Assembly (NCBI GenBank): GCA_037447125.1
Contig: JBBIHG010000056.1
Coordinates: 1-23,789 of the forward strand
Reading direction: 5' to 3'
Origin: UBA2029 sp037447125
Lineage (GTDB): Bacteria > Chloroflexota > Anaerolineae > Aggregatilineales > Aggregatilineaceae
Length of the DNA stretch: 23,789 nucleotides
The position numbers and the translations under genes are program-made. The notes beneath the pieces were generated by a model that searched no databases, had not been told where the DNA came from, and saw only the letters and a program-made list of their open reading frames with translations. Shown here one piece after another: positions 1-6,139 of this stretch. Positions within the stretch are counted from its first letter, which is position 1. Every line of letters begins with the position of its first letter.

Positions 1-114
1 GCCTTGCCATCTGGTCGCCTGGGCAGGCGAGCACTCACCGTACAGGCCGCAGACGATACGCCCAATTGTACCGCTCTTCTGCCTTGATTGATAAGCCTGC
101 GGGCCAGATTGCGT

Positions 115-143
115 TTGACAAATTCCGTACTTAGGGAGAAAAT
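115..143 (+). promoter_or_regulatory. Sigma-70-like promoter of the ABC transporter operon
   Basis: A perfect -35 hexamer TTGACA (115-120) is followed after 17 bases by GAAAAT (138-143), which matches 4 of 6 positions of TATAAT. Transcription would begin near 150 and leave a leader of about 200 nt before the first translated codon at 354. Prediction from hexamer match and spacing only. Confidence 0.45.
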
Positions 144-309
144 AACGCCGCTCAGCTCTGGCACGGAATCTGGTGGTCTGCTTGTGACAAACGGGATGAA
201 CGACGAATACCCTTTATCTAGCCCTGGGCGGGCGTCCCAGGAGCTAACCCATCATAATCGAATCGCCCGCACTCTTCGGGTGTCCGGCCTCGCCCCTTCG
301 CTCTAGCGC

Positions 310-347
310 GCCTCCGTGACCTCCGAGAGATAGACTCATTCGGAGGC
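310..347 (+). promoter_or_regulatory. Shine-Dalgarno with two alternative anti-SD partners
   Basis: GGAGG (342-346) is a strong ribosome binding site 7 nt before the ATG at 354. It lies in TCGGAGGC (340-347). Two upstream segments can each sequester it with seven perfect base pairs: GCCTCCG (310-316) with CGGAGGC (341-347), and CCTCCGA (320-326) with TCGGAGG (340-346, loop of 13 nt). The two pairings are mutually exclusive, so the leader could switch between them or release the site. The pairings are seen directly; regulation is inferred, and no ligand or trans factor is identified. Confidence 0.45.
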
Positions 348-353
348 TCGCCG

Positions 354-425
354 ATGAACACCTCTATCCGGCTCAGTCGCCTGGCTTGCCAGCATGATGC
401 GCTGGCCCCTGGTGCCCCATGCTGA
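354..425 (+). CDS. Putative 23-residue leader peptide overlapping the permease start
   Basis: A short ORF begins with ATG at 354, 7 nt after a consensus GGAGG, and reads MNTSIRLSRLACQHD... to a final Cys codon and TGA at 423-425. Its last sense codon (TGC 420-422) and stop overlap the permease ATG (419-421) in another frame. The permease itself has no visible ribosome binding site, so it may depend on translational coupling to this ORF. Cysteine is at residue 12 and at the last position. Cys-rich attenuator peptides are known upstream of sulfur-related operons in actinobacteria, and the transporter family includes sulfonate importers, so a cysteine-sensing role is possible but speculative. 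No homologue is recognised; it could be a chance ORF. Confidence 0.4.
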   Translation: MNTSIRLSRLACQHDALAPGAPC

Positions 426-2152
426 GCCGGTTCTCTGGAGTCTTCCAGGTCCGGCAGCCCACGCAGCGCACCTTTGGCTGGGCGGACGCGATCGTGCTCG
501 CCCTGGTCGCCGTGCTCATCTATGCGGGCGTGCGGCTGGCTATCGGCACTCCGGCGGAGATCAAGGGGCCAACCATCTCGCTGGAGCCGAGCGTGCTGCC
601 TTACTACGCGGCCCGATCGCTGGGGCGCGTGGCGGCTGCGTATGTCCTGTCCTTGGCCTTCACCCTGGTCTACGGGCGTATCGCGGCGTACAACCGGCGC
701 GCCGAGCAGGTGCTGCTGCCGCTGCTTGATGTGCTGCAAAGCGTGCCCATCCTGGCCTTTCTGCCGGTCGTTCTGTTGAGTTTGAGCGCAATTCTCCCTC
801 AAGCCTATGCCGCCGAGCTGGCCTCGATCGTCCTGATCTTCACCAGCCAGGTTTGGAACATGGTCTTTGTCTGGTACCAGTCGCTGACCACAATTCCCGC
901 TGAGCTCAACGAAGCCTCGACTGTCTTTCGCTTCAACACGTGGCAGCGCTTCAAGACGCTGGAGCTGCCGTTCGCTGCCATCGGCCTGCTGTGGAACAGC
1001 ATGATGAGTTGGGCTGGGGGCTGGTTCTTCTTGATGGCGGCTGAGATCTTCACCGTGGGCGACCGGGATTTCCGCTTGGTGGGGCTGGGCGCCTATCTAT
1101 ACGAGGCGGTGAATCAGGAGGACTACAGCGCCATCGCCCGGGGTATCGCCACGCTTGTGCTGGTGATCGTGCTGCTGGACCAGTTGGTCTGGCGTCCTCT
1201 GCTGGCCTGGGCGGATCGCTTCAAGCTGGAGATGACCGAGAGTGATCGCCCACCCACCTCCTGGTTCTACAATGTGCTGCGAGCGGCACACATCCCCGCG
1301 TGGTTAGACCGGCGCGTGCGCCAGGGGCTGGCTCGTGGGCTGGAGGGTGTGTTCGCCCGCTCCAAGCTGTTCGTCGTCTGGAGCAACGGCGCCAGCCAGC
1401 AGCGCCGCCGCCCCTGGGGGACGTATCTGTTGGTGAGCGCCGCAGGGCTGGGGTTGGTCTATGGACTGCTGCAGGCTGGGCACATGCTGGCCGCTCTCCC
1501 GCCCGCGCGGTGGGCCGATGTCGGCCTGGGCGTGGCCGCCACGCTCCTGCGTGTCTTGATCGCCTTGCTGATCGCTCTGGCCTGGACGATCCCGGTTGGC
1601 GTGGCCATTGGCACCAACCCGCGTATTGCCACGCTGCTGCAGCCGGTCGTGCAGATCACGGCGTCAATCCCGGCGACGGCCTTGTTCCCGGTGATGCTGT
1701 TAGTCGTGCTTCAGTTTCCCGGCGGGCTGAATATTGCCGCCGTGCTGCTGATGATGATGGGCACGCAGTGGTATCTGCTGTTCAATATCATCGCTGGCGC
1801 TTCGGCCATCCCGCAAGACCTGAAGTTCACCAGCACCCTGCTGGGGCTGAAGCGCGCGGCGCGCTGGCGCACGCTTATTCTGCCCGCGTTGTTCCCGTAC
1901 ATCATCACGGGCGCGATCACCGCCAGCGGCGGCGCGTGGAATGCCAGCATCGTGGCCGAGTACTTCCAACTGGGCGACAAGACCTACCAGGTGAGGGGAG
2001 TAGGTGCCCTGATCGCTGATGCTACCGCCGAAGGCGAGTTTCACCTGCTGCTGGCGGCAACCCTCAGTATGATCCTGACCGTGGTGTCGATCAACCGCCT
2101 GTTCTGGCGGCGGCTGTACCGCCGGGCCGAAGAGCAGTATCGGATGGAGTAG
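419..2152 (+). CDS. ABC transporter permease, two fused nitrate/sulfonate-type domains
   Basis: This 577-residue integral membrane protein carries two binding-protein-dependent transport permease domains (BPD_transp_1) in one chain, where most family members have one. The N-terminal half has hydrophobic segments from about residue 20 and an EAA-like loop around residues 160-190 (ELNEASTVFRF...). The second half starts near residue 340, with its loop at about 460-485 (IPQDLKFTSTLLGLKRAARW). The halves resemble the TauC/SsuC/NrtB group, so the pair would form the whole membrane channel in one polypeptide. ATG 419 is the only start: the frame is closed by TGA at 395-397 with no other start codon between. 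It has no clear ribosome binding site and overlaps the leader peptide stop. The ATPase gene follows with no spacing. The substrate (nitrate, sulfonate, bicarbonate or other) cannot be told, and no binding-protein gene is in the window. Confidence 0.9.
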   Translation: MLSRFSGVFQVRQPTQRTFGWADAIVLALVAVLIYAGVRLAIGTPAEIKGPTISLEPSVLPYYAARSLGRVAAAYVLSLAFTLVYGRIAAYNRRAEQVLLPLLDVLQSVPILAFLPVVLLSLSAILPQAYAAELASIVLIFTSQVWNMVFVWYQSLTTIPAELNEASTVFRFNTWQRFKTLELPFAAIGLLWNSMMSWAGGWFFLMAAEIFTVGDRDFRLVGLGAYLYEAVNQEDYSAIARGIATLVLVIVLLDQLVWRPLLAWADRFKLEMTESDRPPTSWFYNVLRAAHIPAWLDRRVRQGLARGLEGVFARSKLFVVWSNGASQQRRRPWGTYLLVSAAGLGLVYGLLQAGHMLAALPPARWADVGLGVAATLLRVLIALLIALAWTIPVGVAIGTNPRIATLLQPVVQITASIPATALFPVMLLVVLQFPGGLNIAAVLLMMMGTQWYLLFNIIAGASAIPQDLKFTSTLLGLKRAARWRTLILPALFPYIITGAITASGGAWNASIVAEYFQLGDKTYQVRGVGALIADATAEGEFHLLLAATLSMILTVVSINRLFWRRLYRRAEEQYRME

Positions 2153-3457
2153 ATGATGACCGGACATCTCCTGGAACTCAAGGGTATCACCCAGAAGTAC
2201 GGGCGTGGCGAGCGGCGCTTCACGGCCGTGGAGAACGTGAACCTGGCGATTGATGAGGGCGAGTTCGTGGCCCTGCTCGGCCCGTCCGGGTGCGGCAAGA
2301 GCACGTTGCTGCGCATCATCACCGGGCTGAACCGCGCCGTAGAGGGCCAGGTGCTGTACCGGGGACGGGTTTTGGAGGGGGTGAATCCGCACGCCACGAT
2401 CGTCTTCCAGACGTTCGCGCTGTTTCCCTGGCTGACGGTGCAGAACAATGTGGAGGTCGCTCTCAAGGCGCGCGGAGTCGGGGAGGACGTGCGCGTCCGG
2501 CGCGCGGTGGAACTCCTGGACATGGTGGGCCTGGACGGGTTTGAGAGCGCCTTCCCGCGCGAGCTGTCGGGCGGGATGCGCCAGAAAGTGGGCTTTGCGC
2601 GGGCGATGGCTGTCGAGCCGGAGCTGCTCTGCCTGGACGAGGCTTTCTCTTCCCTGGATGTGCTCAGCGCCGAGGCGCTGCGCGGCGAACTGCTGGAACT
2701 GTGGATGAGCGGCTCGATGCCGACCAAGGCGATTCTGATGGTTACTCACAACATCGAGGAAGCGGTATCCATGGCTGACCGCGTGGTCGTGATGGACAAG
2801 CAGCCGGGACGAGTGATCGCCGATCGGAAGATCGCGCTGCCGCATCCGCGCCAGCGCAAGTCGCCAGAGTTCCTCGAGCTGCTGGACCGCGTATACGCCA
2901 CACTGGCCGGGCAAACGCAGCCGGAGTACATCGAGCTGGGATCGGCACCGGGCGAAGCGGGCCGCACGCGCGCGCTGCCGAGCGTCTCGGTGGGCGAGCT
3001 GGCCGGGCTGCTGGAGTTTCTGGACGACATGCCCAACGACCGCATTGACGTCTACCGCCTGGAGCAGGAACTCGGCCTGGGAACCAGCGCCGTGTTGCAC
3101 CTGACGGAAGCGGCGGAGCTGTTGGGCTTCGCCACGATCGCCAAAGGCGACATCACCCTCACCCCGCTCGGCGAGACGTTCGCCGAAGCCAGCATTCTGG
3201 CCCGCAAAGAGATCTTTGCCACGCGCATCCGGCGTCTGCCTATGTTCAGATGGCTGCTGGCCATGCTGGCCGCCGCCAGCAAAACGCAGCTTCACCGCGA
3301 TGTGGTCCGGCTGGCGCTGGAACTGGAATTCCCGCCGGAAGATGCCGCCCAGCAGGTGGACCTGGCGATCCACTGGGGTCGCTACGCTGAACTGCTGGCC
3401 TATGATGACAGCACCGAGACGATCTTCCAGGAAATGCCCGAAGCGGTGACCGATTAG
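2153..3457 (+). CDS. ABC transporter ATP-binding protein with C-terminal AAA-associated domain
   Basis: The first 240 or so residues are a complete ABC ATPase of the nitrate/sulfonate/taurine type: Walker A GPSGCGKST at 43-51, Q-loop glutamine near 86, signature LSGGM at 138-142, Walker B LLCLDE at 158-163, and switch histidine H199. Residues from about 280 to 430 form an extra domain (SVGELAGLLEFLDD..., LTPLGETFAEAS..., then a helical end) that matches the AAA-associated C-terminal domain (AAA_assoc_C) found behind some ABC ATPases; its function is not established. The gene starts directly after the permease stop (ATG 2153, second ATG 2156), so the two are translated together. It would power the fused permease at the cytoplasmic face of the membrane. 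Confidence 0.92.
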   Translation: MMTGHLLELKGITQKYGRGERRFTAVENVNLAIDEGEFVALLGPSGCGKSTLLRIITGLNRAVEGQVLYRGRVLEGVNPHATIVFQTFALFPWLTVQNNVEVALKARGVGEDVRVRRAVELLDMVGLDGFESAFPRELSGGMRQKVGFARAMAVEPELLCLDEAFSSLDVLSAEALRGELLELWMSGSMPTKAILMVTHNIEEAVSMADRVVVMDKQPGRVIADRKIALPHPRQRKSPEFLELLDRVYATLAGQTQPEYIELGSAPGEAGRTRALPSVSVGELAGLLEFLDDMPNDRIDVYRLEQELGLGTSAVLHLTEAAELLGFATIAKGDITLTPLGETFAEASILARKEIFATRIRRLPMFRWLLAMLAAASKTQLHRDVVRLALELEFPPEDAAQQVDLAIHWGRYAELLAYDDSTETIFQEMPEAVTD

Positions 3458-3479
3458 CGCCAGCGCGCCGCCGCCACGT

Positions 3480-3725
3480 ATGATCGTCAGTCACATCGGG
3501 CGGGTCACCTTCTCCACGGGCGAGCCGGTGCGCGTGCGCACGGGGCCAGGAACCGGCAACTCGATCCTGACCTTGCTGCCGGAAGGCACGATCTTCTATG
3601 TGACAGGCGGCACTGTCTGCGGCGAGCCGTACTGGTGGTGGCCGGTGCAGACCAGCACAGGGATCATTGGCTGGATGGCTGAGGGAGTGGTGGGCAACTA
3701 CTTCATCGAGCCCTGCGGGCCCTGA
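3480..3725 (+). CDS. Small SH3b domain protein
   Basis: An 81-residue protein that is little more than one bacterial SH3 (SH3b) domain: VRVRTGPGTGNSILTLLPEGT near residues 17-37, then a tryptophan-rich strand (YWWWPVQ) and GIIGWMAEGVVGNYF near the end. SH3b domains usually bind cell-wall or surface ligands. There is no signal peptide or membrane segment, which is odd for that role. The gene lies 22 nt behind the ATPase on the same strand. The frame is open upstream only to 3450, so this is not the tail of a longer ORF in the present sequence. It may be a stand-alone small protein or a fragment of a larger secreted one. No good ribosome binding site is visible. Confidence 0.6.
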   Translation: MIVSHIGRVTFSTGEPVRVRTGPGTGNSILTLLPEGTIFYVTGGTVCGEPYWWWPVQTSTGIIGWMAEGVVGNYFIEPCGP

Positions 3726-3734
3726 GAGACGGTC

Positions 3735-3765
3735 GCGGGGGCCTGGCACAGAGCCGCGCCCCTGC
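3735..3765 (+). terminator. Weak terminator-like hairpin after the ABC/SH3b operon
   Basis: GCGGGGGC (3735-3742) and GCCCCTGC (3758-3765) form an 8-bp stem with one non-Watson-Crick pair, loop 15 nt. The sequence after it is only moderately T-rich (ATCATTGTTT). Position directly behind the last gene of the plus-strand operon favours a terminator; structure alone is weak. Confidence 0.3.
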
Positions 3766-3872
3766 ATCATTGTTTCTGGCGTGCGCGCTTACGCCCTGAT
3801 CGCGGACTGAGAGCCAGCCGGCGGATGCTCTATATGCCGGCCCTAATCATGCCTCAAAGGGTGTATGGTAAG

Positions 3873-3976
3873 CTCCCCCTCATCCCCCGACCCCTTCTCC
3901 CTCCAGGGGGAGAAGGGGAGCAAAGCGCGGGATTTCCCCTCGCCCCGGTGAGGGAGAGGGATGCAGGGGTGAGGGG
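3873..3976. repeat. GC-rich nested palindromic intergenic repeat
   Basis: An intergenic element with nested inverted repeats. An outer arm CCCCTCATCCCC (about 3876-3887) faces GGGGTGAGGGG (3966-3976). Inside lie a perfect 11-bp hairpin CCCCTTCTCCC (3891-3901)/GGGAGAAGGGG (3908-3918) and a second hairpin around 3936-3960 (CCCTCGCCCC...GTGAGGG). This pyrimidine-rich/purine-rich pattern is typical of dispersed palindromic repeats in many environmental bacterial genomes, often mis-annotated as short proteins rich in Pro, Leu, Gly and Glu. It starts 16 bases beyond the stop of the minus-strand gene at 3992 and could end transcripts from either side. Confidence 0.7.
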
Positions 3977-3991
3977 TTCCCGTACACGCTC

Positions 3992-5890
3992 TCAGGGCAA
4001 GGGAGATGTGTCCAACGGGACGCAATAAGGGATCGTCCCGCTGCTGTTCTCCTCCACGACCGTCGCTTCGTTGTCACACAGAATCGTGTCTGTGGCATCT
4101 ATCAGTTTGATGCCCGCCACGCGGTGGTTGCGCGTCACGTTGAGGGCGAGGTAGTTGCCCGTGTTGCTGACCACGATGCCGCGATGGCCCGGCGAGTTGC
4201 CCCGGGCTTCGGTGACGTTCCCGATCACGCGCACGTAGTTGCCCATGATCACGATGTCGCCCAGGCGCGTGGCGACCGAGTTCACCCACTGCGAGTCGTA
4301 GACGGTGTTGTTGCTCACCACATGGTAGCTCCGCTCGAAGTCGGAATCGGTGGCCGCATCGTATCCGCTCACCCAGATGCCGCCTGCACCCTGGTGGATG
4401 ATCGTGTTACCTTCGGCCCGGTTGAGCGACCCATTCAGGGTGATGCCCATGTCCTCCCCGTCTTCGATCCGGTTGTTGAGGATCTGGACATTCGGCCCGC
4501 CATAGATCGAGATCTGGTCGGACCAGCTTCGGCGCACCACATTGTCGCGGATTACGCTGTCGCGGAGGCCCGCCTCCGCATGGATGCCAGTGTAGTTAGG
4601 ACGCCGGACCAGTACCTCATAGCGCGTGCCAGGGGGCGGGATCACCGGTTTGCCCTGCAGGTCCCACCACAAAGGCGTATTGATGCTGGTGGCGGTGTAG
4701 GGGACTTCGGACTGACCCCGGTCCCATACCGATCCCAGGATCACACCATAGGCCGTATAGGCGGAGCCTTGCCGTGGAGGTTCGCGCGGCAGACGGTCGG
4801 TGTCAGCCAGCCAGTCCTCGACGATAACCGTCTGCTCGGACTTGACGCTGGCCACCACGCCGAAGGCGCCGTCGGCGCGGATGATCTCGCCGCGCAACAG
4901 GTTGGCCGTGATGAAGCGCGCCGCCGGATCGGTCAGCGAAGTGGCGGTGAAGGTGGCCGTGCCCGCCTGTTTGACCGGCAGCACGCGCACGTTGTGGCCG
5001 ACGTCGGTGGGAGAGGTGTAGAGGTCGGAGAAACTGGCGACAGTGTCAACCAGCCGGTTCGCTTCGTAGAATACGGTAGGCCCTTCGCCAGCGTACAGCT
5101 CCTTGACAAGCCACCAGCCCCCATCGAAGTAGTTGCCGGAGATGTCGAAATTCTGGGCAGGGTAGATCACGTCGGAGTCGTGCGAGTTGATGATGATGCT
5201 ATCCCGCAGCCACCGAAAGCGATTATTCCGGATGATGATGTTCTCGGCATCGAGATTGCTCTGGATGCCGGTGCCTGTCGCGTTGCCGGGTGCGTAGAAG
5301 AGAGAGTCCTCGATGGTCACGTCGCGCGCGTGGTGCAGGGCTACCGCCGCCAATGAGGGCCGGAAAAACTGGCACCGGCTGATGCGGAGCGGTCCCGTCA
5401 GATGGCGACCGTCCACCACAATCGCGCTGCCCACCTGTTGCGCTTCCCCTCCATCGAAGGTGAGATCCTCCAGGGCGATGTTTCCTACCGGATAGCGAGC
5501 GTCCGTGCGCAGCAGCGCCCCTTCACCGGACATGCGCCTGATGATGGTGGTGTCGGCTGCCTCGCCGCGGAAGGTCGTGTTTGGGCGTGTGAAGATGATG
5601 GCGTTGGCACGCACCATGTAGGTTCCGGCTGGGAAGAAGAGGACACCGCCGGTTGGGGGTAGCCTGTCCTGGGCAGCCATGATGGCCGCAGTGCTGTCGC
5701 TGAGGCCGTCGCCTATAGCCCCAAAGAGCGTGATGTCGGCCATGGCGACGGTCTCTTCCATCTCGAACTGGGCAGCAGCGAGACCTGGCGAGGGCAGTGT
5801 CAGGCTCAGAATGCCGGGCACCGGGGCCGCAGCAAGCGAAGCGCAGAACAGCGTCTGCGCGCACTTTCTCAATCTTTGCCAGGTCAGCAT
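3992..5890 (-). CDS. Secreted right-handed beta-helix protein (pectate-lyase-3-like)
   Basis: With the start at 5890 the protein has 632 residues. Residues 1-40 look like a signal peptide (MLTWQRLRKC, a hydrophobic stretch, then ...PGLAAA before Gln). Residues 52-120 carry the hallmark opening of the pectate_lyase_3 superfamily: ITLFGAIGDGLSDSTAAI, then GGVLFFPAGTYMV. Later stretches contain repeated beta-helix rungs such as IIIRNNRFRWL, FDISGNYFDGG, SVIRDNVVRR, VQILNNRIED, AEGNTIIHQ and HVVSNNTVYD. A non-rung module interrupts the helix at roughly residues 290-390. Such proteins bind or cleave polysaccharides; no catalytic residues can be assigned. The frame is open back to 6100, but that start lies in the loop of the upstream hairpin and adds a non-signal-like N-terminus. 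ATGs at 5911 and 5908 are alternatives. AGGG lies 11 nt before 5890. Confidence 0.8.
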   Translation of the reverse strand: MLTWQRLRKCAQTLFCASLAAAPVPGILSLTLPSPGLAAAQFEMEETVAMADITLFGAIGDGLSDSTAAIMAAQDRLPPTGGVLFFPAGTYMVRANAIIFTRPNTTFRGEAADTTIIRRMSGEGALLRTDARYPVGNIALEDLTFDGGEAQQVGSAIVVDGRHLTGPLRISRCQFFRPSLAAVALHHARDVTIEDSLFYAPGNATGTGIQSNLDAENIIIRNNRFRWLRDSIIINSHDSDVIYPAQNFDISGNYFDGGWWLVKELYAGEGPTVFYEANRLVDTVASFSDLYTSPTDVGHNVRVLPVKQAGTATFTATSLTDPAARFITANLLRGEIIRADGAFGVVASVKSEQTVIVEDWLADTDRLPREPPRQGSAYTAYGVILGSVWDRGQSEVPYTATSINTPLWWDLQGKPVIPPPGTRYEVLVRRPNYTGIHAEAGLRDSVIRDNVVRRSWSDQISIYGGPNVQILNNRIEDGEDMGITLNGSLNRAEGNTIIHQGAGGIWVSGYDAATDSDFERSYHVVSNNTVYDSQWVNSVATRLGDIVIMGNYVRVIGNVTEARGNSPGHRGIVVSNTGNYLALNVTRNHRVAGIKLIDATDTILCDNEATVVEENSSGTIPYCVPLDTSPLP

Positions 5891-6076
5891 GAAATACTCG
5901 ACCCTCATCATGGAACTGAGTGTATCTGTGGCGGGCAGGGCGGCGTTGGGCGCAGCCAAGTTCTCGCGGGGCGATGCTCCGGTCAATCTAGACTCTAGCA
6001 GCAAGTGGCCTGACCAGCACGCCCGGCCTTGGGCAGCAGGCTTGGGCTGGGCCGTCAGCCCCAAGGACCAGGCAAA

Positions 6077-6115
6077 GAGTCGCCTGCCAGGGTCAGACAA
6101 CCTGGCGGGCGACTC
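6077..6115 (-). terminator. Strong hairpin behind the Calx-beta gene
   Basis: Arms of 15 bases, 6077-6091 and 6101-6115, are complementary except at one position, with a 9-nt loop. Read on the minus strand the stem is followed by TTTGCC, so the U-tract is short. It begins 25 bases after the stop of the giant Calx-beta gene (6140) and lies upstream of the beta-helix gene, which fits a terminator or transcript-stabilising structure between the two minus-strand genes. Confidence 0.5.
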
Positions 6116-6139
6116 AGACGTTATCCAGGCGTGGAAAGC

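Larger units (their letters stand above)
1..353. other. Upstream region without a recognised gene
   Basis: No gene can be supported here. All three plus-strand frames are open for the first 80-130 bases, so the tail of a preceding gene could end at 85-87 (TGA) or 130-132 (TAG), but neither short translation is recognisable. The rest looks like a promoter plus an untranslated leader for the ABC operon. It contains a perfect 6-bp hairpin (CCTGGG 223-228 with CCCAGG 236-241) and a small CCCG/CGGG hairpin at 266-280, then the anti-Shine-Dalgarno segments listed separately. I did not match the leader to a known riboswitch class. Confidence 0.5.

Noticed and set aside
150..340. Guanidine (ykkC) riboswitch, expected before some ABC importers of this family
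   Set aside because: The conserved ykkC sequence blocks were looked for and not seen.
218..802. 194-residue minus-strand ORF
   Set aside because: It is antisense to the permease start, rich in Arg, Gln and His, and lacks recognisable motifs; a GC-rich shadow frame.
1700..3373. 557-residue minus-strand ORF
   Set aside because: Antisense to the clear ABC permease and ATPase genes; composition typical of a shadow frame.
3825..4098. Short ORFs rich in Pro, Leu, Gly and Glu on both strands
   Set aside because: They are translations of the palindromic repeat and the edge of the beta-helix gene, with no ribosome binding sites.
4124..5356. 410-residue plus-strand ORF
   Set aside because: Antisense to the beta-helix gene and full of Val, Asp, Arg and His without domain motifs.
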